From positions 1,491,425 through 1,555,424 of the forward strand of contig BCKL01000002.1 of assembly GCA_001600635.1 (NCBI GenBank): a DNA stretch of 64,000 bases. Reading direction: 5' to 3'. Source of the DNA: Leucosporidium creatinivorum (lineage: Eukaryota > Basidiomycota > Microbotryomycetes > Leucosporidiales > Leucosporidiaceae). The notes beneath the pieces were generated by a model. That model saw only the letters and a list, made by a program, of their open reading frames with translations. It was not told the DNA's origin and did no database searches. The position numbers and the translations under genes were made by a program. Below, piece by piece: positions 12,187 through 23,123 of the stretch (the first letter of the stretch is position 1; each line of letters starts with the position of its first letter).

Positions 12187-13491
12187 CTACAGACTATCGA
12201 TCCACGACTCGTCGACCTCGCGATAGCTCCAAATCACTCCTAGCGCTGCGAAACATTCTTGGGCGTACTCCATCGCCTTCCTATACGTCGAGGAGGAGAG
12301 GTCCTTGACGAGCTGGCGATCCTCTTTCTCCTGCCTCGAGTCCAGCGAGAGCTTCTGAATAGGCCGAGCGGCTACAAGAGCTTCGATAGCTGTTTCGTGA
12401 TTGATTTTGCTCCACAGGAGGGCTTCACCGTAGTCCATGTCGGAGGGGAAATTAAATGACCCTGCAGGCGGAGATTGCACGAAGAGCTCGGGGAGGGGAG
12501 GGACGTCGAGTGAAGGGTAATCCAGAGGCTTGATGTGGCTGAGAGGCGGGAACAGCTGGAGTGATTCGAGAGATGTTCCGCCGCGGAGAAGCGTGGTGGT
12601 CACGCTGCTGGAGAAGTTGGAGAGTCGGAGGATGCGAAGGTTCGGAAGGAGGAGGGACACGAATCGCTCGGCGGTGGTGTATGCACCGTTGATGGAGAGC
12701 TCGGTAACACCAGGAAACGAGCAAGCGAAAGCACGATGATCTTGAAAGGAGAAGCTGCTGAGGACGAGCCTCTTGACTTGAGGGAGGATCGCGAAAGACG
12801 AGGGAGCTTGAAGTCGGTCGAGGGTGAGAGAGCCGAGATGAACGAGTTGGGCTGGCTCCGCGGGGTGAGTCAGCTATCTAACGCATAAAAATAGTCGGCA
12901 GAACTCACCGAGACCAAGCCCGAGCTTTGCGCTCAGCGCCCTGGGCTTCATCCCCCAACCCTTCTCGCCTCGAAAAGTGACCTCTTCAAGGCGGGCGCCC
13001 ACGTCGATACACATCTCGGCAGCTTGCATGTCCTCAACCGACCACGACTGCACGCCAATTTTGCGCCATGAGTCCCGCTCATGATCGCCGAGTTCAAGCT
13101 TCAGCGACCGTACGACTGCCAACAAGGCTGGCTCCTCGCGCAAGCGTTTGACGAGGAGCACAGCGCTCTTGGCACTCCTGAGAGCAATGTCGGTGTAGAG
13201 ATGACGACGTGCGAGGGCGTTCCAGCTGCGATTGAAGCTCGAGAGGGCGAAAAGCATCTGACGCTGCTCGGCGAAGAGACTCCCTCGCTGCTCGTTCTCG
13301 GGGCGTAAAGCGTACTGAAGGATGTGGGAAGAGATCTCGGCGGGGAAGAAGGTGGCTGGATCATCGAAGAGAGCTCGTTTGGGCGAGGGCTCGATGAGGC
13401 GATGCGAGGGCTTGAGAGCTCTGTAGTCGACCTGTAGGGGAGCAGGTGAGTCAGCAGGAGCAAAGAGATGAGGTTGAGAAGAGCTTACCAT
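12187..13491 (-). CDS. F-box-type protein
   Basis: Exons 13491-13489 (only the ATG), 13431-12909 and 12851-12187 give 396 aa. The intron directly after the ATG has a good donor (GTAAGC), a CTGAC branch and a CTACAG acceptor; the frame is also open through it, so an unspliced longer N-terminus is possible. The F-box-like region is FFPAEISSHILQYALRP followed by LFALSSFNRSWNALARRHLY. Leucine-rich segments continue to the end (VRSLKLELGD, VKRLVLSSFSFQ, LRILRLSNFS), like the gene at 9473. It is probably an SCF substrate receptor of unknown target. The two F-box genes are not close copies. Confidence 0.7.
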
Positions 13492-13797
13492 CGTCGAAGA
13501 GCTGTAGCGCGAGTCGAGGTTCGAGCAAAGATGAGGAAGGGAGACAAGAGGCGGACGCTCTGTCGGAGGGTGAGGCGGACGAGCTGAGGTGAGGGACCGA
13601 GCGAGTTGTAGCAATGTAGAGCAGCTGGCAAGACGGAAGCTCAACTTGGCTCCTCTTTGCACTTTTAGCAGTCCCATTACTTGACGGCAGCCCTCTCGAG
13701 CGAACAACTTCAGCCGAGCCAAACGCCGAGCATGTCGAAACGAGGTAAACGAGTGTCTTCTGATTGTCTATGCGCATGCGCCGGGGATCAAGATTTC
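13492..13797. other. Promoter of the second F-box gene and 3' flank of chitin synthase
   Basis: The neighbours are on the same strand, so the spacer holds the chitin synthase 3' UTR and the F-box upstream region. No element recognised. Confidence 0.5.
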
Positions 13798-16700
13798 TCA
13801 AGTCTTCCTGAAGCCCCGCTTCAGGACCATTCCCAGCCTACAGAGCGGAAAGATCAGCTCGGCGTTCATCTCGCGCTCCATTCATCTCGACTCACCAGAA
13901 GTACACGCTCCCGACAAACCTCACCAGAGACAGCCCGGCTGTGCTCCAAAGGATGATGTTAAAGTAGAATGAAGTCTTCGAGCTCTGCTCGGAAGAGGTA
14001 GTCTTGAGGCCGTTGGTGTCGGCGATGGCGACGACGAGAGCGGCGTTGGATAAGAGCCAGAGGGAGACGAGTCGGGTACGGAAGGTCTGTCAGGTTCAAG
14101 ATCGTGTGTCACGTCAGTCAGGGGTTCGGCATGTAGAAGGCAGAGGACAAAAGGCTGGCGCCTTGAGAGCAGCGCCGAGAACAAGGGGAAGCTGCGCACC
14201 TTGTTCTCATCCTCAGCGCTCGGCTCTTCCTTGGCTTCAACAGACTTGATGGGCGTGAGAGCTTTCCGGACCTGTCAGACGGCAGCTGTCAGCCTCCAGT
14301 GCGCTCGGAGCGAAGAGCAGCCAGCGCCGACTCCCGAGAGCACGCACCGTTTCCTTGAAGGCTGCGTCGAGGTCCTCAGTCTTTCTGAGCACTTCCTCGA
14401 CGGTTGAAGCCTTCTCGCCATCCTTCGTAGAAGAGACAGAGGGGAGGGCATCGGCTGCGAGGTGAGGAAGAGTCAGCTAGATGGCTCTGCGATTGAGGAC
14501 GGGGAAACTGGTTACCCTTGTCGCTACCTGTAGAGGTTTCGAGAGGTCAGCGGTGTCGGCGAAGGGGAGAGAGCACAAACACACCCTTCGTTCCCCAGCT
14601 GTAGAGCGAAGAAGTGGTCAGAGGTCAGCTTCGGCGTAGGGCGCTGGCAGAGGCGTGAGGAGCTCACGAGACTGCAAGGGAAGAGGAGAGTCAGCAGAGA
14701 GCTCATCGATCACCACAAAAGACTACTTACCATCATGAAGGTTGCAGAAGGCTGTTGTCGAAGAGGAGAAGGTCAGCGAGCGTCCTCAACTGCGAGGTCA
14801 ATTTGAGGCTCGCTCACCATAGACGTTCTGCAGAGAAGCAAACAGGTCAGCACGCAGCGAGAACAAAACAAAGAGGGATGAGCTCACAAGGATATTGATC
14901 ATCGAAGGAGCGACAGCCTGTCGTCCCGAGTGGGTCAGTCCAGCCCCTCCCCATCATCGCCGAGCTCCAAACGACTCACGATGTAGGCCGGGAAACTCGT
15001 AATGAGATGCCACGGATCAAAGTACAGCAGGGAGCAAACCAAATAAATACCATACGTCGACGCCAGCGCCGCGAGCAAGACTCCATTCGTCCCCGTGAAG
15101 AGGTCGACGAGCTTATCCTGCAGCGTCGGGGCGTCGGCGAAGGATATGTTGGTGAAGGCTTTGACGGTAAGGAAGACGGCGCAGACGAGTAGGTAGTAGG
15201 CTAGGATACCGAAGATGGTGAAGGACATGACTGTCGGTAAGAGGGGAGGGAGTGAGCGATGGGTGGGAGAGAAGGCAGAAGGAGGGAGAGACGAACCGTA
15301 GAGGCCGACTTCGCCCTTGGGACGGTTTCCCAGCGCGAGAACGAATTGGAGGGCGAGTGTGGCGCCGTAGATCCAGATGAAGGCTTTGTTGACCTGCAGT
15401 ACGCGATGAGGAATCGAAGGAGAGGTCAGCGATGCTTCCGCCGAGCGCCCGAGCAGCAAGACACTTACCCAGTGAGTGATGATCTCGTTGTAGAAGATAA
15501 AAACGCCGTTGTCGGGGAGAAGCTGGATGATGATGGTGAAAGAGAGGTACAAGCTGGCAAGCGACAAGAAGTCAAGGTCAGCGCCGAGATCAGACAGCGA
15601 GGCGAGCGAACAACTCACTTGGCGGGCGAGAACCAAGTGAAAACGAGTGAAAAGGCGTTGAACGCCGTCTGGATGGTGAGAAAAAAAAGTCGAAGGATAC
15701 TATGCCTCGTGCGAAAGAGCTGTTCGGCGATCACCACCCTACATCAGCTTCATCTCCCCACCTCTGCCTTCATCCCCGTCACTCACCTTCCAGAAATGCA
15801 CCAACGAATAAACGCTAGCCGCAAACGATCCATTCAACCACCTCCTCCTCTGCGAGATGAGCTCGGCCACTCCCTCGGGCACGTCGGTCTCGCCTTTCGC
15901 CGTCTTGACGTAGGTGAGGGTCCAGCGGGCGTTGGCTTTGGCAACGAGCTCGAAACAGAGGATACGGTCTTCGGCGAGGTACATCTGTTGAGGTGGGGAG
16001 AGGGAGGGGATCAACACCGAGCGGGGGCAGAACGGGCGAGAGGGGGAGAGGGCGGACGTTTTTGCTGCAGAGAGAGAGCAGGTCAGTCGAGAGTGAAGGC
16101 GAGCAAACCTGGAATTCGAACGTACGTGAACAGCGACATCTGATCATGGCCCTTCTTGGCGTTCTGCAAAGCGCGAAAAAAACGAGGTCAGCGATCCGAG
16201 CTCGGCGCTCGCCCCCGCCCGACCGACTCACGATAGCATCCTTGCAGGTACTATCGCCGAGGAAGTACTGCTGCAACGGACGACCTTGGACAGCCTTCCA
16301 GCGGTAGGCACTGTCGATGGGACGAGTTAGCGAGGCGACTCGGCGATCCCTTGCAGAGGAAATGGCGCACGAGAAGGCTCCGGGGAGCACGGCGACGTAG
16401 CCGAAGGCGCTCTATGGGTGGGAAGTATTGTCAAAGGGAGCTCGAGCTGAGGGCGAAGCTGAGGAATGGACCTCGAGGGGCTTGTCGAGGATGTCTGCGA
16501 AAGGGAGAGCGCGAGAGGGAGACACTAGAGTCAGCAAGAATGCTCTACCGCCTAGCCCACGGTCAAGCAAGGCTCACTAGACATCTTGTACTCTGCACAC
16601 AACATCTCAAAGTCAGCTAGCAGTCTTCACGAAGCGAGCCGGGCCATCCTCGCGCGAGCTCACCGAAATTCTGAGCCGCCACAAGAGGGTTAATGAGCTT

Positions 16701-18552
16701 CCTCCCTCCTTTGCTCATCACGTAGATCTCTCCGCAGGCGCCTCTGAGTGGATCGAAAGGGGAAGAGGAGGAGAAAGTGTCAACTTTGCTCGACTTGGCC
16801 CTCGCTTGGCGAGCTGGAGAACGAGACTCGGGTGGAGGAGGAGGAGGAGGAGGAGGAACAAAGGCGTACCCTGTGTTGGGCGAGTTGTAGAAACAGCTCC
16901 ATAGCTCGTAGAGGCTCTTGGGCCCGGGCTGGTGAGATCGAAGCGGCCGTCAGCTCAGCTCAGCTCAGCTCAGCTCTCGGCGCGGTCTTTGACTCTTGGT
17001 AAGGGAAACAGGCTCACCTTGGTTCCCACGTCGATCAAGATACAGACCTCGGGATTGAGCTGAGTGGCGAACGAGTTGAAAAGGTGGCGATGGGAGCTGT
17101 GTAGCGAACGAGCGAGTCAGTAGCTGCATGGTAAAGGGAAGGAAAGACGAGCCGAGCCGGAAGGACTGACTTGATCTTCTTGGCGTTCTTCTGCTTGATG
17201 CTGGTCGATGGAGCAAGAGAGGAGTCAGCGTTGAGCGCTCTGAAGAGGTGGGAGAAGGAGCGAACGACCTACAGCAGGACGATTTGAACGGGGACCATGT
17301 TGGCCTTTTCGTTCCCCGCCTGCGGGACTACGAGGGAGGGCTTGGGGTCGACCGAAAGCTGGGTGGTGTACTCGAAGATGTGTGCTGTTTCATTCCTGGG
17401 GCATCAGCTCCCATCTCGGCTCATCACTCGCCCATCAAACGCTCGCCGAGCAGCGCCCGAAACTCACCGACCGTCTCCTTGCCGTCCACCTGCCGCTTCA
17501 TCACGTTATCCTGAAACACGCCAATCGTCGCCAAGAGGTCCAACGTCCCTTTGTCCATTGGGTCGAGCCCGTCTGCAATCAAAGCAACGACAATCTTCTC
17601 CCATCCCTGTCCCCCTCCTTCCTCCTTGGACCCAGCGTTGCCCCAGAATTTGCCCTTGGAGCGCACGATATCGCGGACGTTGGACATTACGGAGTGTAAG
17701 GTGCGGGCTAGGAGGTTCTTGTCCTCGTTGTAGGAGGTGCAGGCGATCTGTTGTCGCGCCAAAGGTGGATCGGGTCAGTTCGTCTGCGCCGAGCGAGCGC
17801 CGAGCCGGAGGGAGAGAGAGGACGGACAAGCAATTCCGTCTGTCTGCCGTACAGGACTGGGCGAAGGGACCATCCATTCTCGGGCGTGAAGTCGTTAGGA
17901 TCGACCGTCGAGGCCGAGTAGCGAACATGCGTGAACTCGCTCCTTCCCGCTTGTTGGGCCATGGCGAGGTAGCGCCGTTCTTGCGAGTTCTTGATGGCGT
18001 CGGGCACGGGGTATTCCTGTACTCAAGTAGGGTCAGCGATAGAACACGAGAAAGAGAGAGGGAAAGGAAAAGACGAACAGCAATGAAATGCCCCTGCCGC
18101 GTGAGCTTGACCTTGCGAGTCGCTCCCCGAGCGAGCGGCCCAGCACGCCGTTTCCACTCGGCTTCACTCTGCGCCGAGTCGACCCTCATGATCCCCGGTC
18201 CATGCTGCGCTGAGTAACCCCCAGGGCCAGCATTCAGATCCCTGCCCAAGAAACTATGTCTCGCCAATGGAGGACCGGGAGGACTGAGCGCAAGGCTCGG
18301 CGACGAACGACCGGGCCCAAAATGACCGCCGGGGGCGGAGGTGAGGGCGATGTCCTCCCCCTCGACGCCGTGGTGGTGAAAGTCGTCGGTCGAGTAGGAG
18401 GGGCGTTGGTGAGAGTCGAGCAGGGCGGAGGCGGGGTACATGGAGGAGGAGCCGGAGGGAGGAGGAGGGTAGTTGGAGGAGTGGCCGGTGTTGGAGCGGG
18501 AGGGGTGGGGAGAGGGAGAGGGGGAGGTGTAGCCGTAGGGTGGGAGAGGCAT
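13798..18552 (-). CDS. Chitin synthase (family 2 glycosyltransferase), 29 exons
   Basis: Exons: 18552-18079, 18016-17828, 17747-17468, 17384-17273, 17200-17171, 17096-17018, 16928-16870, 16743-16664, 16592-16578, 16494-16472, 16411-16371, 16310-16232, 16163-16126, 16064-16058, 15984-15787, 15668-15619, 15553-15469, 15393-15297, 15230-14980, 14917-14888, 14827-14818, 14751-14731, 14671-14668, 14598-14585, 14527-14516, 14454-14348, 14271-14200, 14086-13896, 13837-13798. They sum to 895 aa, typical for division 1 enzymes. Motifs in order: CTSYNED (~residue 225), [21 protein letters not shown], the EDR of [11 protein letters not shown] (~507), catalytic QRRRWLNGS (~547), then several membrane helices and DVSWGTKG near the C-terminus. 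It makes chitin from UDP-GlcNAc at the plasma membrane. The N-terminal 120 residues are Pro/Ser/His-rich and disordered. Exons of 4 and 7 bases are required to rebuild DVSWGTKG and FTKNMYLAEDR. Confidence 0.95.
14668..14671 (-). other. Four-base microexon of the chitin synthase gene
   Basis: Between two short introns the minus strand reads ...CAG|TCTC|GTGAGC.... Only inclusion of these four bases restores the near-invariant DVSWGTKG motif: GAT G|TC TC|C TGG GGA ACG AAG G. Skipping it changes the frame. Confidence 0.85.
16058..16064 (-). other. Seven-base microexon of the chitin synthase gene
   Basis: The minus strand reads ...GCAG|CAAAAAC|GTCCGC.... The seven bases join TTC AC and ATG TAC into FTKNMYLAEDR, matching the family FTxNM-LAEDR block; without them the frame is lost. 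Confidence 0.8.
16951..16975 (-). repeat. Pentanucleotide array of branch-site-like words in a chitin synthase intron
   Basis: Five tandem CAGCT units on the plus strand read as repeated GAGCT(GA) on the gene strand and end in GAGCTGAC, so the array is made of copies of the intron's own branch-site word. Confidence 0.85.
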
Positions 18553-19369
18553 GCTGACCTGCAGCTGGAGTCGGAGAACGACTTAGAGGGGAGAGGAAGA
18601 GGGAAAGCGAGAGGGACGAACCTGGACCGAGAACGAGGGTGCTCGCCTCCAGAGACGACGAGCGAACGCTACCGGGCGCTCAGGTCGCCTGTCGCGTGTG
18701 AGAGCTGCGATAAGCTGTCTCGCGAAGCACGAAGACGGCTGGAGACGACCGAACGCAGGACGAGGAGCGAGAACGGACTCGGCGTTGCTCGTTGTATGCT
18801 TGTTGAGAGGACAGAGCGCTACAGCGGGCAGGAGCAGGTCGCTGGTGAGACTGCGAGCTGCTTGGCTCCTCATTGGCGATAGAAGAAGCAGCGCCCGCCG
18901 AAGGTTGATTCTGGGGTCGTCGAGCGATTTGAAGGTGCTGGATGCTGTAGATCAGCGAGCGGTCGTTCGAGAGAGCAGTGGGAGATGGAGCGGATTATCC
19001 TGGACCCATAACGGCCTACAGATCGACCGGCAAAGGTCGTGCAGCCGTTGCGAAGAAAGCGAGCCGTTGCGCAGCAAGAGAAGCGGAGTAGAGCAGCGAG
19101 ACGAGGGTTGGACATTTACGACATTCGAGCAGGGCTCGACCTATCGACCTACAGCAACAGCAAGCAGCAGACACTAGACAGCAGACACTACAGGAATAGC
19201 CAGGCGCTCCTCCTCTCTTCCTTCTCTCCCTCTCGAATCTCAGCCTCAGCACGCGCCTCTCTCCCGTCGTCGTCTCGACCTCAGCCCCCGCTCGACTCGA
19301 CTCGGCTCAGCCCACCCTCACGCGACATATCGACCTACATAACTCTCGACTGCACGCCCCACCACCAAC
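18553..19369. promoter_or_regulatory. Divergent promoter region of chitin synthase and OPY2-like gene
   Basis: 817 bases between divergent starts. It holds pyrimidine-rich leaders on both sides and a small direct repeat of CAGCAGACACTA near 19168-19192. No known binding site was recognised. Confidence 0.55.
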
Positions 19370-22300
19370 ATGTCGTCCAACTCGGGCTGCCTCAGCTGCA
19401 CCGACCCCATCCCCGCCTGCGCCTGTAAACCCGGTCAACTCTGCCAAACCGTACAACGTACCTGCAACCAATGCTCCTACAACGAATGCTACGAATCGGA
19501 CACGTCCTCCTCTTCCTCTGCGGGGTCTAGCATCGGCACCAGTGTAGGAGGAGCTCTGGGAGGGGTCGCGGCCATTGCGGCGGCTTTGGGACTCGTTTAC
19601 TGGTTTTGGTGGAAACCGAGAGGGTTGGCGGCGTCGAGGAGGAGGTACTCGAAACATTTGAGCCATCGTGCTAGTAAGATGATGCCGCCGGGAGGAGTAG
19701 CAGCAGGCGACAAGAAGCCCGGATCACCGCAGGGAGTCGCTAAACGCTCGTCGGTGCACCTCAACATTGGAGGAGGAGCGGGAGATGCTACGTTGTCCAG
19801 GAGAGCAGGTAGTCCTGGACCAGGAGGAGGAAGGGGAGAGACGCCGAGCTTGCCTGCTTCGGTGGGCGCGACGGGAGGCCATTCGACGCGCACTTCGATT
19901 GATGTGAGTTTTCGCAGTACACGGAGGACTATGAGAGAGCAGGCAGCTAATCTACTTCGCTTTTACAGTCGGACAACCCCTTCGGCGACCACGCTCGCTC
20001 CTCCATTGGCACCTTCGCCGACTACCCGGACGACGCCTCGACGCGCACCTCGGACTTCTCGTTCCGCTCCTCCCATTCCACCAACATCATCCCCATCGCC
20101 TACATTCCACCGCACTCCAACTCCCTCTCCGTGGACGATGCCAATCGAGGAGCCTACGGCGAGGTCCTCGGCGGCGCCGAGACGTCCCCTTCTCGCTCTT
20201 CGGTCGGTAGGGCGCCGACTCGCTCGTCCGTCCCTACGAGCATGGCCAGCCGGGATTCTCTCGCTATGGCAGGAGCCGAGCTCATCGACTTGCATCCACT
20301 ACCGCCCGTCCTCTCCCCCGGCTCGCCAGTAGTCCCCTTCGGCGTCTCGGCCAATGGAGCTCCCATCCGCCCCCCTCGGTCGCCAGGACTGGACCTCCAA
20401 CTCCCTCAACAAGGCAGCAGCTCCCCTACATCCCCTCTCGGCTCTCCCAGCGCCCGCGACTCGCGCCTCGGCTTACGACCTACCTCCGGCTTCCCCTTCT
20501 CCTCCGCCCCAGCTTCCGGCACAACTCCCTCCTTCCTCTCCACTCCACCGCCAGACCCCTCCTCACGAGGCATGTCGGTCCTCCTCGAACCACGCGACGG
20601 CGCCCGCTCGGCAACCTCGCATCTCTCCACCATCTCCTCGGCGACTTCGAGGTCCGCAGGATCGACCATGTCGTACATTCTCGACCCGCCGCAAATTATC
20701 ACCCCCGTCAATTCGCAGGGGTTGAGGAGGGTCGAGGTGATGGGAAGGGGTCAGGCCGGGTTGGTCAAGATTTCAGGGAGTGGGGGCGCGAGTCTTCCGA
20801 GCTCGCCGGCGGTGGCGGGGGTGCACCCGCCCAGCCCGACCGCTTCGTCACCTACTACTCCCAAGACGTTTGGCGGCCAACCGACCATCGCCCAACAGCA
20901 AGCAGCGGGAGCAGGAGCAGACCCCTTCTCCGACCTCCACCAAGCGGCGACCTCGCGCTTCTCGGTCGGAGGGATCGCTTCCCCCCCACCCCCTCCTTCC
21001 GACGCTCACCGCGCCTCTCAAGCTACCCTCACCTCCAACAACACCTCGCTCGACCCGTCCAACACTTCCCGCTGGACGACCTCTTCCACCGATTCGTCGT
21101 CGTCGAGGAGGGGCTCAGGCGAGTCGGTCATGCTTGAGATGGACGATCCATTGCATCCTGGGACTTTGATGCAGAGGGGAGGGAGCTATGACGTACCGAG
21201 TAGCGCGAGGAGTAGTGAGGCGTATTCGATGAGGAGCGCAGAGGAGGGGGATGGGGAGGGAGATGGGGAGGGGGAGGGGGACACGGGGAGGAGGAGTAGG
21301 AGGTTGACGGGCGAGTCGAGTTGGACCGAGGGGACTTCGTTCATCGACCATGAGGAGGGCGGGAGGAGGGACAGCGGGTCGACTGTCGGAGGAGGAGGAG
21401 GAGGAGGGAGCCCGAGACAGTCGTTCGTCTCGTCCAGGTCGGGAGCGACGGATTCCATGTCCATGCTTGATGGAATCCCTTTCATGGGACCGACGACCTC
21501 GGGATTGCCGAGGTTCTCGACCAACTCGGCGTCCACCACTGACTCGACCAACGCCGAGGGAACGGTTCATGCGCCGCCGAGCCCGCTCTTTCCCATGCCG
21601 CCGCCGAGGAGTCCGAGCTTTATGAGCACCAACGGAGGAGGAGGAGGACCACCGTCGCCTGCGATTTCCGACCTTCCTACCGAAGAGGAGCCGCTCGTTC
21701 CCACCCCCTCCACCACGTCTGCCCCACCTCCTCCATCCTCCGCCGCGGCGGGACTCGGCCTCGTCTCTTCCTCCCTCCTCTCCACTCACACCGACGAGGA
21801 CGAGGATCCCCTCCCCGCCCCCTTCCTCCCCTTCGCCGGCCAACGCCCCTCGACCACCTCCTCCTTCCCAGCCTCCGACCGAGATTCGCAGGCCATCTCG
21901 GTTCGTTCGGGCTTTGCGAGCGGCTTGAGCGATGTGGCGTTCAGGCTTGATGGAGGGTTGAGGGATAGTATGTTCACCGAAGGAGGGGGGCCGAGTAGTG
22001 AGAGGGGGAGTGTCGTTGGAGCTGCTGGCGGGGGGGAGAGGATGAGCTTGGCAGGAGCAGGGGCGAGGGATAGTATTCATGATGTGAGTCACCTCGAGGG
22101 GGTGAGGGAGGAGGAGGGGGCGAGTAGGCCCACGAGTTATGCGTCGACGTTTGGTGGCGAGGAGGATGGAGAGGAGGAGGAGGAGGAAGCAGTCATCGTC
22201 ACCTCGGCGGTGAGGGCGCCCATCATGCGTTCGACGAGCATCAAGAGATCGGCGCCTTCCTCTCCTTCTCCACCTACCGCCACCGAACCCGAGTCGTCAA

Positions 22301-22434
22301 ACCCTTTCGGCGATGATGCTGCCATCTCCTCCGCTCCCTCCGCCCCGAACGACATGGAGGACAACTCGCGCGCTTCGATGGATTCGCTGGCAATGAGTGC
22401 TGCGTTAAGTAGGAGTTTTGAGGAGGGAGCGTAG
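19370..22434 (+). CDS. OPY2: Opy2-like membrane anchor protein of the HOG/filamentation pathway
   Basis: Exons 19370-19903 and 19969-22434 give 999 aa. The N-terminal 45 residues hold eight cysteines in the pattern CLSC...CACKPGQLCQ...TCNQCSYNEC, the hallmark of the Opy2 extracellular domain. After a serine stretch there is one membrane helix (VGGALGGVAAIAAALGLVYWFWW, about residues 60-82; no signal peptide, as in Opy2). The remaining 900 residues are a disordered Ser/Pro/Thr-rich cytoplasmic tail with acidic runs and repeated NPFGD-like words (DNPFGD near 180, SNPFGDD near 950, DPFSD near 410). In yeast Opy2 works with the mucins Msb2/Hkr1 and recruits Ste50-Ste11 at the plasma membrane through its tail. 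The assignment rests on the cysteine pattern and topology. Two genes of the same route, a mucin-like protein and Ste11, are also in this window. Confidence 0.82.
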
Positions 22435-23123
22435 GGAAGAGGATCGCCGAGGATGGGAAGGGAAGAGCGGGAAAGCTGCTGGTCGGCTCGGGCTTGAAAG
22501 GGGAGAGGGTGTATGAAACATTTGAGCAGTATCACAAGGGTGCAGCTGGTGTTTCACCGAGGCTGTATTACGAGTGCGACGAGAGGGTTGAGGGCTCCAA
22601 CTCGTCGCAAGATCGTCGCCACTTGCTTCTCGGCCGGCGGGAGTCGCCTTGTCTTTCAATCTATCGCGAGGCGCAAGTGGGGGTGCGATTGACGTCTTGC
22701 CTGGCGGGAGGGTATATCCACGCCTGTAAGTACACTCTGCTGCGCTCGCCGTGAATCAGAAAGAGAAACAAAGACAAGTTCTCGGCGCCGAGCTTCTTTC
22801 ACGAGCGTCGTTTGGGCTCTCGCTTCCCAACCGCAGCGACCACGCCTCGTCGGAGGAGGTTCGTACGACTCTTTCCCTCCTAAGTACTCTCTGCTGCATC
22901 TTGGACCTATCTACAGCTTTCCTTCCCCGACCCACTTGGTCCAAGAAGGTTGAGCGATCTCATCGAGTCGACCTTCGCGCTCTCTTCGCCTTCCTCCCTC
23001 TCGCCAAGCTCTCCTCCCAGCCCTCGAGCTCATCCTCGCTCGTCTCGTGGAAGCACAGGGAGACTTTTGGATGCCTGTCGCACATCCTCGACCAGCAGTA
23101 TATACCCCTCCAGCTCTCTACAG
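22435..23123. other. Spacer between OPY2-like gene and mucin-like gene; unresolved 5' part of the latter
   Basis: It holds the OPY2 3' UTR and the leader of the next gene. A plus-strand frame from about 22751 to 23212 is open but begins without good context, overlaps the next gene in another frame and matches no family. The missing start and signal peptide of the mucin-like gene should lie in or near this stretch. Confidence 0.45.

Noticed and set aside
16820-16860. GGA-rich run as a CRISPR-like or coding repeat
   Set aside because: It is a simple purine microsatellite within a chitin synthase intron.
21115-22092. 325-codon minus-strand frame opposite the OPY2-like tail
   Set aside because: Antisense shadow of a long uninterrupted exon.
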